Made by a program: the position numbers and the translations under genes. From the NCBI RefSeq assembly GCF_050948175.1, contig NC_135201.1, positions 7,502,001 to 7,566,000 on the forward strand: a stretch of 64,000 nt of DNA. Reading direction: 5' to 3'. This document shows positions 39,969 through 52,374 of this stretch, piece by piece (the first letter of the stretch is position 1; every line of letters begins with the position of its first letter). A model generated the notes under the pieces. It ran no database searches and had not been told where the DNA came from. It saw only the letters and a list, made by a program, of their open reading frames with translations. This DNA comes from Xylocopa sonorina (lineage: Eukaryota; Arthropoda; Insecta; Hymenoptera; Apidae).

Positions 39969-40260
39969 TTCAAAGAACAGCCAGTCTTATAAAAATATGA
40001 TATTCATGAAAGACGAAAACTAAATTTTTGTAATAAGGGATCGGACACACCACGAATGTTTTTAGCAATATACAAGTCCAACAACTGTTTGTCTTTTTTT
40101 TGTTAATTGAACAATTCATGATCTCGAACTTTGTAACTCTTCTCTCTCGCAATGAATATTGCAATTTTTTATTACCATTATATAGACTGTACGATATAAA
40201 AAAATGATTACAAAAAATAAATGGAATGAACGTTATTGTAAGACTGGCCCTTTGAATATT
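39969..40260. mobile_element. Candidate MITE with imperfect terminal inverted repeats
   Basis: The left end near 39970 (CAAAGAACAGCCAGTCTTAT) and the reverse complement of the right end near 40236-40258 (CAAAGGGCCAGTCTTACAAT) match over about 20 bases. Weaker similarity continues inward (TTCATG..., TTTTTGTAAT). The 290 bp body has no coding capacity. Size and structure suit a miniature inverted-repeat element, but I could not identify a target-site duplication, and the superfamily is unknown. Confidence 0.4.
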
Positions 40261-41271
40261 AAAATACATCGATGAGCGGCTTGTTTTATTATTTCTAGTG
40301 ACATAAAACCGTCGTGATAGAAAATAGTAAATATAAATCTTCTTGTTTTTCGTATTAAGCTTTTCTCCTAAATGGTTATGAACAGTTAAATCGCACGTAA
40401 CAAATTGAAATTATAAACTCCAATTATTATCTACCATCGCTTTTTTTTTTTTACTATTTTCTACAAAGGAAAATCTCAGCTTGTTTTGACGGTAGGCCTA
40501 AATGAAATTTCACTCTTAATTTTTCCACTCTTCTTTCTTTCTTTTTCCAATTTTTATTTTAGTAGAACGAGATTTGGAAGCAAATACTGTTTTTGTTTCA
40601 TTGCCTAGTAATATATAGTAATGTTTTTATTTTACTGCATAATATCAAATTTAAACTTAAAGAAAAAGTTGTAATAGTTGGATCGTAATATTTTTTAAAT
40701 ATTAATGTTAAACCGTTTTCCACATTCACATATAAATTATAATATGTCCTTCATTATACTTTAACGTATCTATACATTCTTATATGCATAACAATAAATA
40801 TGTTAAACATATTATTAAATTTAATAAAAGTATATCGTATTTACGGTTAAATCGCGATACGTTTAATATATTAAATATACGCGTCTTTACAACGTATTAT
40901 ATTATTATGAATATCTTCATTTAGGTATCTCCATCCTCGTTCTACCAACGCTTTTTGCAGTAAGCTAACTTCGAAAAGATGTTTCAGAAAAACTGTTTAT
41001 CAAGGATTGTTTCTAAAGAAAAAAAACCTCAAGAAATGCCTCTAAGAAGCTCTGTTATTAATTTGCTGATAACGCGTCTAACGACTAGTCCGTTGAACGA
41101 GTTATCACCATAGATTTATCGTTAAATTGAATGTGCAACATTTATAATATTATTGTAAAATTCAGTGTGCTATATCATCGCATAATGCATCATCGCACCA
41201 GCTTTATGCTACCGCAACAATGTTTTACGACACTCGAGTTGACAAAGACTTCTAAAAAAACATTTCCAAGG

Positions 41272-41380
41272 GGCATTTATTGAAAAATCCATATAAAAAA
41301 AAAAAAAAAAGAAAAGAAAAAAGAAGACAACATTCCGTTCGTGCATAACATTCTTCGAAAATGTATTTTCAATAAATGCC
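41272..41380. repeat. Perfect 15-bp inverted repeat in the elongase 3' UTR
   Basis: GGCATTTATTGAAAA at 41272-41286 is exactly complementary to 41366-41380, with imperfect extension outward to the TTTCCA flanks (about 23 bases in all). On the elongase mRNA the stem starts about 50 bases after the stop codon and encloses a loop of about 79 bases that includes a poly-A/T tract. It may be an RNA stem-loop or a very small foldback element. Confidence 0.6.
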
Positions 41381-41431
41381 ACTGGAAAGCGTCACTAGAA
41401 AAAGTTTTCAAAAATTTCTCGTGTGCTATCC

Positions 41432-42935
41432 TTAATTACCCTTGAGCTTTTCGTACTCCATCGCATTGCCGTTAGTGTAAATCTTTTTGCTGGCTTTTTT
41501 ACCAGCCCTGGCGGACAAGTAAGCCTTTTGGAAGAATTTAGCGAAAAGAACAAAGTAGCTGAAGTACATGGTCAGACTAAGTGTGACATTGACGCGAGAA
41601 ATATTGCAGTCGATCTGGCCGCTTTTCAGGTACTGATAAGCCGTTACGTTTATAAAGCAGCCGATAACCATTTGTGCTAGCTGCAGCGCAGTAATCAGCA
41701 TCGAAATACTTTTCGGTGGCCTATAGCGCATTGCTTTCAATGCGTAATAGGAGTACATTATAGAGTGAACGAAGTAGTTCATTACGACAAACCACCTGGC
41801 GGATGCCGTGTACTCTGAGTACGAGAACCATGAGTAAAGAAGAACTGTTATATGATGGTACCAGTGTAGAAAGATCAACGGCTGCTTTCGTAACACGATG
41901 AAGATTGTGTCGCCAAGCTCCGGAAGCTTGGACAGGACGAACATCCATGTCCAGAAACCAGACACACAGTCTTGCTCGATGAAGCTGAAACAGATAACGA
42001 TTACGTTGTTAACAATTGGACGTTAACAATTTGGAAACATTGCTTCGGGAGAATTTAAATGGAGTGGAACATTTGGCGCTCGACTAATATGATAATTCAT
42101 TAACACTTCAAGTTTGATGTTTGTAACCTGTCACATGCAAATCAAATATTTATTGGATTATTGGCTACTCTGTAAGGCAGCGATTCTTAAACTATGGTTC
42201 GTGCACCTCCGGGGGTCCGCAAAACAATTTTGACATTAACTTTATTTATTAACTGTATTAATTGTTACTTAAGTAGTTATTGAGCTTAGGGTTGGAATAG
42301 GGTCCGCAAAAAAAAATGTCCTCGGACTATATAAGTTTAAGAATCCTTGGTTTATGAGATTATCGAACCAGAAATTAAGTCTCAAAAACGACGTAAAATG
42401 CCTAGAATTGAAATGGTATCTGCAAAAAAAAAAAAGTAGTTCAAGAGGGGATAAAACAGCTAACAATATTTAAGTAAACAGTACAAGATCTCAAATGAGA
42501 AGCGAAGCATAGACGCTACGGTATAATGTGTGTGCGCGTGTGTTAAAGTTCCTAAAACATCAATGGTCTATAATCTTAAAAAGGTACTCAAGATCAGAAA
42601 CGAAATTACCTTGGTATACAAACACTATGGTGAAACCCATAATGCCTCAGCACGTGGATCAATTCTGGCGCTGTTCTGGTAAATCCAATAATGGAGAACG
42701 TCGCGAGCAGCGTATTCCACAGTGCAAGTATGCCTCTCAGCTCGAATTTCGGTCTATTCGACATGTACTGCTGTCCACCGAAAATTATTATCATGTAGAT
42801 GCCACAGTAGTAGAAACAATTCGTCCAATTCTTTGTCATCCATATTTTAGTGTCCAAATGTCTGAACGCTTCTTCGAAATTGAAGACGTACGAGTAGTTG
42901 GGTACAGTGACCTCCATGTAATCCACTTTGTTCAT
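41432..42935 (-). CDS. Elovl6: Very-long-chain fatty acid elongase, ELOVL6 type (Baldspot-like), 292 aa
   Basis: This ER membrane enzyme condenses malonyl-CoA with saturated and monounsaturated C12-C16 acyl-CoA in known relatives. Coding exons 42610-42935 and 41432-41984 join in phase (879 nt). The ELO signature LSKLPELGDT at about 126-135 and the catalytic histidine box HWYHH at 149-153, followed by MNYFVHSIMYSYYAL, place it in the ELOVL6/3 branch. There are several hydrophobic membrane segments, and the protein ends in KLKGN, a KxKxx dilysine ER-retrieval signal. The ATG sits in an exon that begins near 43016 after TTTTCAG, so the 5' UTR is spliced. A hAT-like repeat lies in the coding intron. 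Confidence 0.95.
42178..42349. mobile_element. Short non-autonomous hAT-like element in the elongase intron
   Basis: The left end CAGCGATTCTTAAACTATGG and the reverse complement of the right end CAAGGATTCTTAAACTTATA form about 20-base imperfect terminal inverted repeats of the CAG.G.TTCTTAAACT type typical of hAT elements. GGGTCCGCAAAA occurs twice inside. Flanking 8-mers (42170-42177 and 42350-42357) are not identical, so the insertion is old or the ends are slightly off. No coding capacity remains. Confidence 0.5.
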
Positions 42936-43016
42936 CTTGGTATTTTTCTTTTTTCTGTCCGCTTCTCACAAAAAACTTAGAGAAGCACCTTCCCCTCGTC
43001 GTTGCTCGCCAATAGG

Positions 43017-46000
43017 CTGAAAACAATAAAAAATCGTCAGCATACATATGCAATGATATCTCTAAAATTTAAGGAAGACATGACAAAAAATCATTTTTTC
43101 CAGTATTGTATTTTTGCGAAATAAAATATTCTAAAATTGTAATGCATGGGAACATACTGAAAATTTATTTCCGTTTCATTGAATGAACAAAAAGCAAGCA
43201 CATCCGAAATCGGTCATACGTCTTCCTTATTTCAACTTATTTGCAAACCAAGCAAGTTTTACATATGAATTGCAAATTTTTTAAATCTGAATAATTGCGA
43301 TGTTGTATGTTTTAAAAATATGCATGCCTTTTACATTTTACAAGCATGTGCAATTTGTGTTCATATATTGTTATTAGGTAAAAATATGTATAACTAATCT
43401 TGTTGCTTGTTCTGATAAGATTTACTCACTAGTCTTTTGTTATAACATGAATATTTCCATATATACATATCAGAAAAGACAAATGTTCGTACTAAATAAT
43501 TATGTGAAATATCTATGCAGCTAGCAATCAGTAATCAGCTATTAATCGACGAGATACGATTAAAATTGAAAACAGCTGGACCTTTGATCAATTATTATCT
43601 GAGTTATTTGATGAGTGGCATTTTAAGTCAGTGTCATTACGAGCAGTGCCATGCTTTCAGTTGATCAAAATAGAAAGTAACTAAACTTCTAATTTTGATC
43701 AAGACAGAGCCACTTGAAATTATTAAAATTATTAAACTATTAGCAGTCAGTAATTAATCAATTATTCCAATCATCTTAGATAAAAATGTTCTATGTATCT
43801 ACCTTTTTTTCTCAATATTTTCAAATATTCCAAAAGCATATTTCTTGAACTTAAAGAAGGAAAATCATCTCTCGGTGTTCTCATTTCTGATGATTTCTGA
43901 TGGTGGTAATGATGATTCGAAACGCAATGAACCGTGTAAAATTCCTAAGGTCGAATCGAATGAAGTCGAAAGAACTTACAATTTTGTTTAACTTTTTATA
44001 ACGTTTATAAAAATTCGACCCTATTAAAAACCATTGCTACCTTTATAAAAACAAAACGATTATTACTTATCAAAAATGTAAAAACAACCAACATCAAGTT
44101 AAAATGAATCGTGTACATTGTCACATTCTGCATAGCATGCATATTATTAAAGCATCAATTTTAAAGTCCTATTTTTGAACAAGTCATGCTATTATGTCCA
44201 TTATCCTCCACGTCTCGCCTAAGAGACGTATAAACATATTTCAAAGTGTTGCAATAAAGAATTGTAGAGAGGCCAATTACGAAACTACAGTTATCGTAAA
44301 TTTCAAATTGTCAAATAGAATTTAAATATCACGTTCAGTACGTTGAATATTTTCAGAAAATTGCCCGGTGTAATGTTTAACCGGTTCCCCTTCGGTGAAT
44401 ATACTAATATCATCATCTAAGTGGGGAAATCATTAATTCACAGTAATAGGCAATCCCAGATGTTTCCCAGAACTGATTTTTCGGTTAGTTTCATTATTGT
44501 GTGTTTAACCTTTCGAAGTGAATTCAGTTCAAAACAAAGAGAACGAATATTGTAATTATGCCACACTGTTGAAAGAAAAAAATGAATGAACTTGTTATTT
44601 AATTTTCCTGGGATAAACTGAACAAATAATTTGATGTCTAGCGAGTAAATACACCATTCTATAAGCAAGTACCATTTTGCTGGTATCAACCATACTGATC
44701 ATAATTATGTCAAAAGATTGATTTATAATTATCTTAATTTACATTATGCTTCACCTCATTCACTTATATACACCATGACCCACTTTTTCTAATCACTCTC
44801 TACCTCCTTTCTCTTTTTCACACCATCTGCGGTCTTTAAACATCCAGCCACGCTTTTGCCCCCTTCCTCGTTCAAAATTTTTCGTCCACCTTTAACCCTC
44901 CAAAAAGTATTTTCAAATATTAGATATTATCCAAACATACTAGTTATACTTTTTAAATTTAACGGACATTTCGATGGGATTAATTTTAGAATCTTCCGGA
45001 TTATATGCACGTATGCATCTACTTCTCTCATATTATTCAAAGGAGACATGTGACTTCTGGGAAACTGAGGAAAAAACTGTTAGTAGTATCATTTTTAAAG
45101 TAAGTACATACATATGATAATTGAACTTTATCATAAAATGAATATATTATAAAAAAGTGACATCTTCATATGACACGTCAAATAAAAAAAAAGGCTATGA
45201 ATCAGTATTATCTTTTACAGTTTAGTGAATAGAAAAATAAGAATATATTATATAATATATGTGCATACGTTTTGATCTTTCTTTACACCGACGCTGTTTC
45301 TCTATACTACTACGAGTCATGATTGAAGTACAATATTTTGTTTAGTGACGCACTCAACAGGGATGTGTTTCGTATTTACGTATATTGCATATTTAAGCAG
45401 AATTTACGTCAGTTAGATTTCCGTTCTTGAATGAAATAAAAGGTATACTTTGTGAAGTATTATCATGCATCGGCATGTAAACGAGCAAAAAATGTTAACG
45501 GCGTGGCAATAATATCTGTCGACATTACATATTTATAAGAATATAAGAATGATGAAATATCCAAAATTAAAACCATAATTCCTACGAACTAATATTAAAC
45601 AAGTACATGTATCATCATTTCATTTTTCTGACATTTTTTCACTTATTCGACAATTATTTTCAATGAAGTTAATAACAAAATATCAATTTATGTATTATGT
45701 ATTAAGCTTGTTGGATAACAACGTAATCGAATAAGCAGATTAACAGTTATACAAGTGAGGCCTATCACAGGCAATGTTCATTATTTTGATTTTTCTTATG
45801 CCCCTCTGTATTTTCAAATATTCTTTCCTCTATGTTATTTTATTATAAGAACCTATGTAAAGTATGTTAATTTAGTGTTATGTTTAATGTTATCTATGAG
45901 GTTCCAATCAAGAATAGGTTATCAGTAAAAATTTTTGGAAGTCAAAGAGATACACGTGGAGCGTTGATTTGTACAGATCGATATAACAAAAAATGTTTAC

Positions 46001-48592
46001 GATCATTCGCAATAGTCAAAGGTTAACCACATTTTGATATTCTAAATATCTACAATTCAATTTCTTCTTCGAAAGAAACAGATAATACTCGAATCCGTAT
46101 TAGTGATTGTTTATTTTTGTGTGCAAATAGTTATAATATAATATCTGTCGACCTTTATTTTATAATTGTTAGCGTAAAAAAAAAGGAAATAGTACGTAAT
46201 ATAAGAAATGTAATGGAAAATGTATTAATAGAAAAAAAAAAGGAAAGAAAAAATTTTAAAAATATAAAGACAATAAGAAGATCCTACTCCATTAATCGGT
46301 TCAACGTTTTATGTATTTAAATTCAAACGACTTCTACTCTTGTTTTACATTTGCGTAACAATTTTTTCCGCGTCACTTAATTATGATTCTATCCAGTAAA
46401 TAAAACCGATATTTCCATCCTATGGATACAAAGTTAGTATAAGATCGATAATTAAAACGGATAATTTCAATCAAAAAGTTCCATCTTCTTGGAATGAATG
46501 AATGATGAGTGGAAACTAAGTTTACTAAAAATAAATAATGAAGGTAAGAAATTGATGAACATGCAAACTTCACATTTAAATACTGCTGCGTTGTTATTAT
46601 CATTCCGACGTGAACTTTATGAAAATGTGTAATCACTGTTTCTACCAATTCAAAATAGAATAGACATTAAATTTTACAGATTTGATAAAATTACAGAATT
46701 TTTTGCGCTAAAAAACATAGCAAAGTAAAACTCAATTCTTCGCAGTACGAACGTAAACATAAGAGTGTAGTAAAATATGTACAATACCGATGTTCTCGTA
46801 TGTAACCTTTGAAAAATATTTACCTGAATTATACGACGCAAAGAGAAACTATAGTTGTATGAAGGAATATCTAAAATTAACTGGAAAGTAACATGTAACA
46901 TTTTTTACTTTGTTTGATATCTAGTATCTCTCAAACGTATCACGCCATTTACTTATCAACACGAAGTCTTAAAAATGTTTAGTTTTATATCATCCTCTAA
47001 GTATGCATTTATTTTTCCATCAAAATATATGAATGTAGATAATGTACATGAATAATCAAGCTAAAATAAAAAACAATATTAATGTTACATTGATTATGTA
47101 TTTATACAACTTTACGAATGATCACGCACGTGTCAATCATAACATTACCACTACTTTATAAAGAGTATAGTGTGAAAGGTGCTGACCGCCACAAGAAATC
47201 AATGCGCGCGCAGATCAGCTCATCGTTTGATGGTGTAACGGACGAATCAGCTTCTGTTTGTATAGACGGTCAAAATAAATACGATTGCCCATTGTGGGCA
47301 GTTTCGAGTAGGTTTTCGCAAATTGTTCTTCCTGACAAATTATACGAATTACCTTTTGTTACTAAATTGCAATCGAATGAAACATAAAGCTCGATCGAAG
47401 CACAAAATTAGGAGACATAATACTCATTCATAAACATAATAGTTAATTTTTAGCCATTTTCCAATCTTATACCAACTACTTTATATATAAATGTACTAGT
47501 CAACAGAGATAGTTACTAAGATTTGCCTTGGATTTATAATTCGACACTCAAAATTTAATAAATCGATTCATTCAATCGAATAATAGCAGTTCTGACAGAG
47601 TGATTCAATTTAAATCACGATGGAATGCCAACATACCTACAACCAGAAAGTTAGTTACGACACTTTTAAATTTATCATTTAAGAAATGAAATGCACGTAA
47701 CATTATCTGTTTCATCCTATAGCAATATTGCGTTAGAACAGAACAATCGAAAATAAATTTCGTTAAATGAAATGCATCACGAGTTATTGTGTGGTAAAAT
47801 AAGGGACATTTGACATAAAAAATCTTTTGATTCTCGATATTGAGACCATTTTAAGAATATCTCTAAATACTGAGCTTGTTAATAGCTTGTTCATAAAGAA
47901 AGATTATTAGTACGAACGTTCAAATTATAACTAAAAAAATTTCATTCAAACAATTAATTTAAACGAAATGTAGCAGAAACTATGAGAAATAGACATAATA
48001 AGACAATAAGTAATACACGTAGAAATACTTCGTTAAAAAATGAAATTGTAATTAGTATTGTTGGAGAATAAATTTTGAATGTGACAAAAGTTTTAATAAA
48101 TATCCATAAAGAGTAAATAGTGATGAATAAAGAATAAAAAGTAAATACTTATTTAAAATATAAGCGGCTTTAATCAATATAACGAATCACTAATACAAAA
48201 AATTTCAAATACATAATTACGAACTAAAATATGAAATACCAATACACAGAATAAAATAAATTACCAACTAATTATGGCATCCAAATTTTACTTGCACATT
48301 AATAAGACTTTCGTACGAATAAGAGAAAACCGATGTACCGCGAGCAAAACTGTAGAATTCAGCAGAAACGTGAAAAATTCTCAGGTAAACTCCGAAATAC
48401 ACGATATTCGGCAAGTTAAACTTTCACGACACCGATCTTGATTGATTAAAGTTAAAATCAGGAACGAGAATTTCCTCAACGCTTTACACAGAATGAGTCG
48501 CACGAATTTCACAAAAATATTTGCCAAACAATTCTAGACGAGGAGCGGAAAACAGGCAAAAACGATGAAAATATTTCTTTGGGCATACATAC
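43017..48592 (-). other. Probable 5' UTR intron of the elongase gene
   Basis: TTTTCAG at 43017-43023 is the acceptor before the coding exon, and AAG|GTATGT with exon edge at 48593 is the best upstream donor on the same strand. Nothing coding is supported between them; open frames at 44438-44689, 46373-46648 and 47118-47387 show no family signature or splice support. The stretch is AT-rich with short homopolymers. Confidence 0.4.
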
Positions 48593-48790
48593 CTTAAAAT
48601 GGGCCGAGGAAGTTTCCGAACAAGTTGATGGAGGAAGAAGACACAAGGTGGATCACAGGGAATCGTAGGTTTACTTCGTTTTATGCCCACGGAAAGACGG
48701 ATACTCGCATTAAGAAGCGGGCAGTCGCGGCTGCCTGTTTTAAGTAGGCATATTCGTTGAACACAACGAAACAAGGTTGACTTCCAGCAC
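48593..48790 (-). other. Candidate untranslated first exon of the elongase gene
   Basis: A relatively GC-rich segment ends with a strong minus-strand donor (AAG|GTATGT). It contains no frame that would continue into the elongase coding exon. The upper edge, near the promoter at 48.8-48.9 kb, is an estimate. Confidence 0.4.
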
Positions 48791-48845
48791 TAGTAGTTTT
48801 TACGCACGCCGCCGGCCCATCAAGATGCAAATGGTAGAACACCGC

Positions 48846-48905
48846 AAGGCGCCATCTCTACTTAAGTGGCGCGCACGCGCATTTCCTATATATATACCGC
48901 CATCT
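48846..48905. promoter_or_regulatory. GGCGCCATCTCT motif and GC-box-like promoter region
   Basis: The sequence carries AAGGCGCCATCTCTACTTAAGTGGCGCGC followed by a TATATATA run and CCGCCATCTTA. The first part matches the core repeated six times at 31.4-31.8 kb. It sits at the start of the elongase transcript unit and faces the NIP7 gene, so it is a likely promoter or boundary element. Between here and the NIP7 start (48906-49725) I see no other feature. Confidence 0.5.
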
Positions 48906-49725
48906 TATAGTGTATTATAGAAACTATAAATAAATACAAGCAGAATGAAAATGAGAATGCTCGATCAAGGGATTTGTCCTTTAAAAGAATTACTGCACCA
49001 CGCAACTATTTCTAGAAAACAAAAATAAAAATCTACTCGGCTGGCGAGTTTCAAATTATATTCTCTTCGAAGTCATATATTTAAGTCTTTTTATAGCAAA
49101 ATGAAACCGAACAGGATAGATTCCTACTACATAGGTTCTTGTATATGCTAGAACGGAACTAATCGTGGTAAATCCCTACTTGTTTTAGAAATGACCGTTT
49201 GGTGCAGCACTTACCATCCGCCATTTACAATCCGCATCCACCTTAAGGCTGATAATGTAAATCTAACGCACGGGTGAATGTGGCTTTATGTCCTGAAAAA
49301 AAAAAGGAAAAAGTATTCGATGTATTAAAAATTGCTATCATGTTCTAACTTGATAAACAGTGTTATTTTGTAAACTTTCAAATAAACAAATCCACTTTAA
49401 TATAATCATAATTGCTTTGATAAACTTTTTCACATTTCACGCAATAAGAAAATGTATCTATTAAATACAAACTTACACATACGAGTTTCTTCTCTTAGAA
49501 CTTAATTAATATCGGGTACTACGGGAAAAACACATGTTTATATCTTTAACCTCTTTCTCAAGTTAACTATATACAAAGTGAAAATGTGACTGGGATGTAA
49601 TTAGAATTAATATATAAAATAATCAAAATAAAATTACTTGCTAGTATATATCAAATAGACTTAACACTTTATGGAATTTATCTTCATGTATAAAAAAGAT
49701 TGTAGAACTAAATAGTAAACAAAAA

Positions 49726-50592
49726 ATGAAACGTTTAACCGAAGAAAAAACGAAACTTGTCCTAGAGAAACTAACAAAATAGTACGTGTCATATGATATT
49801 CAATTTACATTGAAATTAAAATGAAATAATTTGCATATACTATTCATATAAATATTACAATCAATAACTTTGTACTTTACGTTTTAGTATCGGAACCAAT
49901 GTAAAACTATTAATTGACAGACCAGATGGTGTTTACTGTTTCCGAGAAAAGAAAGGCAGAGTATACTATGTTTCAGAGAAGATTTTATCATTAGCAAGTA
50001 TGGTGAATCCAGATAGATTAGCCAGCGTTGGGACATGCTTTGGAAAATTTACAAAGTCAGGAAAATTCAAATTGCACATCACTGCATTGTATCATCTGGC
50101 TCCTTATGCACAAGTAATTATAATGTTTTTCTGTATACTTTCTCAAAGTAATTAAATTTTACTATATTGAATACAACCATTGAATGCTAATGATAACATA
50201 AAATTTTGTATAATTTAAGCCTGAACTTTTGAAATATGTATGAAGTCACCTTAATATTTCCTTTCAGCATAAAATCTGGGTAAAACCATCAGCTGAGCAA
50301 CAATTTTTATATGGACATCATATTTCGAAGTCTGGTTTAAGTAGAATTACAGAAAATACACCTCAATATCAAGGAGTAGTTATTTTTTCTACAAATGATA
50401 TTCCACTGGTAAATGAAAAAGTTTTACTGTTCATTACTGTTTGCTAGAAACTAATTTTTGATACTGTTTTAGGGTTTTGGTGTCACAGCCAAGAGTACAA
50501 TGGATTGCAAATATGCAGATCCAATGGCAACAATATGCTTTCATCAAGCTGACATAGGAGAATACATTCGATCCGAAGACTCTTTAATATAA
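49726..50592 (+). CDS. Nip7: 60S ribosome subunit biogenesis protein NIP7, 180 aa
   Basis: NIP7 is a nucleolar PUA-domain protein needed for pre-rRNA processing and 60S assembly. Exons 49726-49781, 49888-50113, 50268-50408 and 50473-50592 sum to 181 codons including stop, the same length as the human protein. The sequence is nearly collinear with it: MKRLTEEKTK start, RPDGVYCFREKKGRVYYVSE, GTCFGKFTKSGKFKLHIT, WVKPSAEQQFLYGHH, KSGLSRITENTPQYQGVV, ending in CFHQADIGEYIRSED. The C-terminal half is the PUA RNA-binding fold. Its 3' end faces Yars2 with only 213 bases between the stop codons. Confidence 0.97.
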
Positions 50593-50779
50593 TAATAATG
50601 TATAAAAATATTTTTTATATTTAATTTTTAAACTGTTAAATAAGTGATGCTACAATTAAGAATTATATATTATATATATTATGTTTAGAAGAGTTATAAT
50701 TATTGTTTGTATTTAAAAAGCCAATAGAAGATTTCCTAACTAAATGTAGTAAATTTTATTATAAGTTCAAATAACTTTC

Positions 50780-50785
50780 AATAAA
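50780..50785 (+). promoter_or_regulatory. Likely NIP7 polyadenylation signal
   Basis: AATAAA lies 188 bases after the NIP7 stop and only 21 bases before the convergent Yars2 stop codon on the other strand. TTTATT at 50755-50760 offers a minus-strand signal for Yars2. The two 3' UTRs would overlap. Confidence 0.5.
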
Positions 50786-50805
50786 AACTTAGTACCTTTT
50801 TTATT

Positions 50806-52374
50806 TTACAACCATCGTACAACGTGATAATTCTTTTTCCCAACTCTAAGTAACGACACATTATTACTCAATATATGTATACCAGGGACAATAACTTCTT
50901 CCATATTTGTAATTTTTTGATAATTAATATAAAAACCACCAGCTTCAATAATTCTTCTTGCGTCATGGTCTGTCTTAAAACAATTTGCTCTTTTAGCTAA
51001 TTCATAAACATTAATACCTGGTTCAGCTAGAAGCTCTACTACAGTGGCACCGTCTAATATCTGTATTAGGTCATTCACATTCATTCTTGCTAAACTATCG
51101 ATAGACTTGTCATAGAGTACAGCTGATGCTCTTTTTGCTGCTACTAGTCCCTCTTCTGCAATGAAACAGATTTTTCGTTTTATTGATAACTTACACTTTT
51201 GTTATCAAAAAGTATTCTCTTACCCCCATGAACTAGTAATGTAACTTTCTCGGCTAGAATTTTCTGAGCACTTCTTAATTCAGGCCTCGCAAAATGCTGT
51301 TCTACAATCTTTTTAATTTCATGCACAGGTAAAAATGTAAAGAAGTGAAGAAATTTTTCTACATCAACATCCTCTGTTCTAATAAAATACTGGTACAATT
51401 GAAAGCTAGAAGACTTTGCAGGTGAGAGCCAAACTGCATTGCCAGTAGATTTTCCAAATTTCTTTCCACCCTCTGCGGTAATTAGCGGTAATGTTAATCC
51501 ATAAACTTGATCTTTGGTATACCTAGTAACTAAATCATAGCCAGATACTATATTTCCCATTTGATCTTGGCCTCCGATTTGAAATTTACAGTTATATTTA
51601 CGATGTAGATGAAGCCAATCATAGCCTTGGAAAATTGGATAAGTAAATTCTGTGAAGCTCATACCACTATCAGATTCCAATCGAGCCTTTACAGATGCAC
51701 GACCAAGCATTGTACCTATTCTAAAATACTTTCCAATTTCTTTAATAAAGGAAAGGAGATTTGTGTCTTTGTACCACTCTAAATTATTTAGTATTTGTAT
51801 AGGAATTAATTGACTATGGTACTTGTAGAAGAATTCTGTATGATTTCTAATGATTCTTTTAATATCGTTTTTTATAGATTCCAAGTTTTCTTTTAGTATA
51901 ACATGTTCTATTTCTGTTCGTTCTGATTTTCTATAACTGGGGTCACCGATTAAGCCTGTTGCACCTCCCAGTAGAATAATTACTTGGTGGCCACAACGTT
52001 GCCAGTGTAAAAGATTTATAAGAATTAGTAAATTTCCTATATGTAAACTTTCTGCTGTTGGGTCGAATCCTGCATATACACATTGCGGCGGATTCTTCCA
52101 TAGCTTTTTTATATCGTCTCTAAAAATTAAACTATTTTCTTATACAAAAACATTATAACATTAGAAGTGAATATAGCGCAGTAAAATAATAATAATCTTC
52201 ATGCAATATGTACATGATACATAAGTTTTCATACAATAACACTTACACGCAAATAACAGGAAAAATATCTTCATACAGTTGCCTGTTCTCGACATCTAAT
52301 ACGTATTTCGCAGAGTGTAATTGACGGCTATTAAAGTACTTGACGAATGAACGTAACCTCAATAAGTTGTTCAT
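50806..52374 (-). CDS. Yars2: Mitochondrial tyrosyl-tRNA synthetase, 457 aa
   Basis: This enzyme charges mitochondrial tRNA-Tyr in the matrix. Exons 52247-52374, 51224-52119 and 50806-51155 give 458 codons including stop, in phase. The class I Rossmann fold shows CVYAGFDPTAESLHIGN, where HIGN is the HIGH motif, then GGATGLIGDPS, the tyrosine-pocket GYDWLHLHRKYNCKFQIGGQDQMGN, and the KMSKS-equivalent KFGKS. The C-terminal 90 residues form the S4-like RNA-binding domain (RRIIEAGGFYINYQKI). The N-terminus is basic and free of acidic residues for about 25 positions (MNNLLRLRSFVKYFNSRQLH), consistent with a mitochondrial presequence. Confidence 0.95.

Noticed and set aside
47118..47387. An 89-codon plus-strand frame with balanced composition
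   Set aside because: No start context, splice partner or known family, and it lies inside the presumed elongase 5' intron on the other strand.
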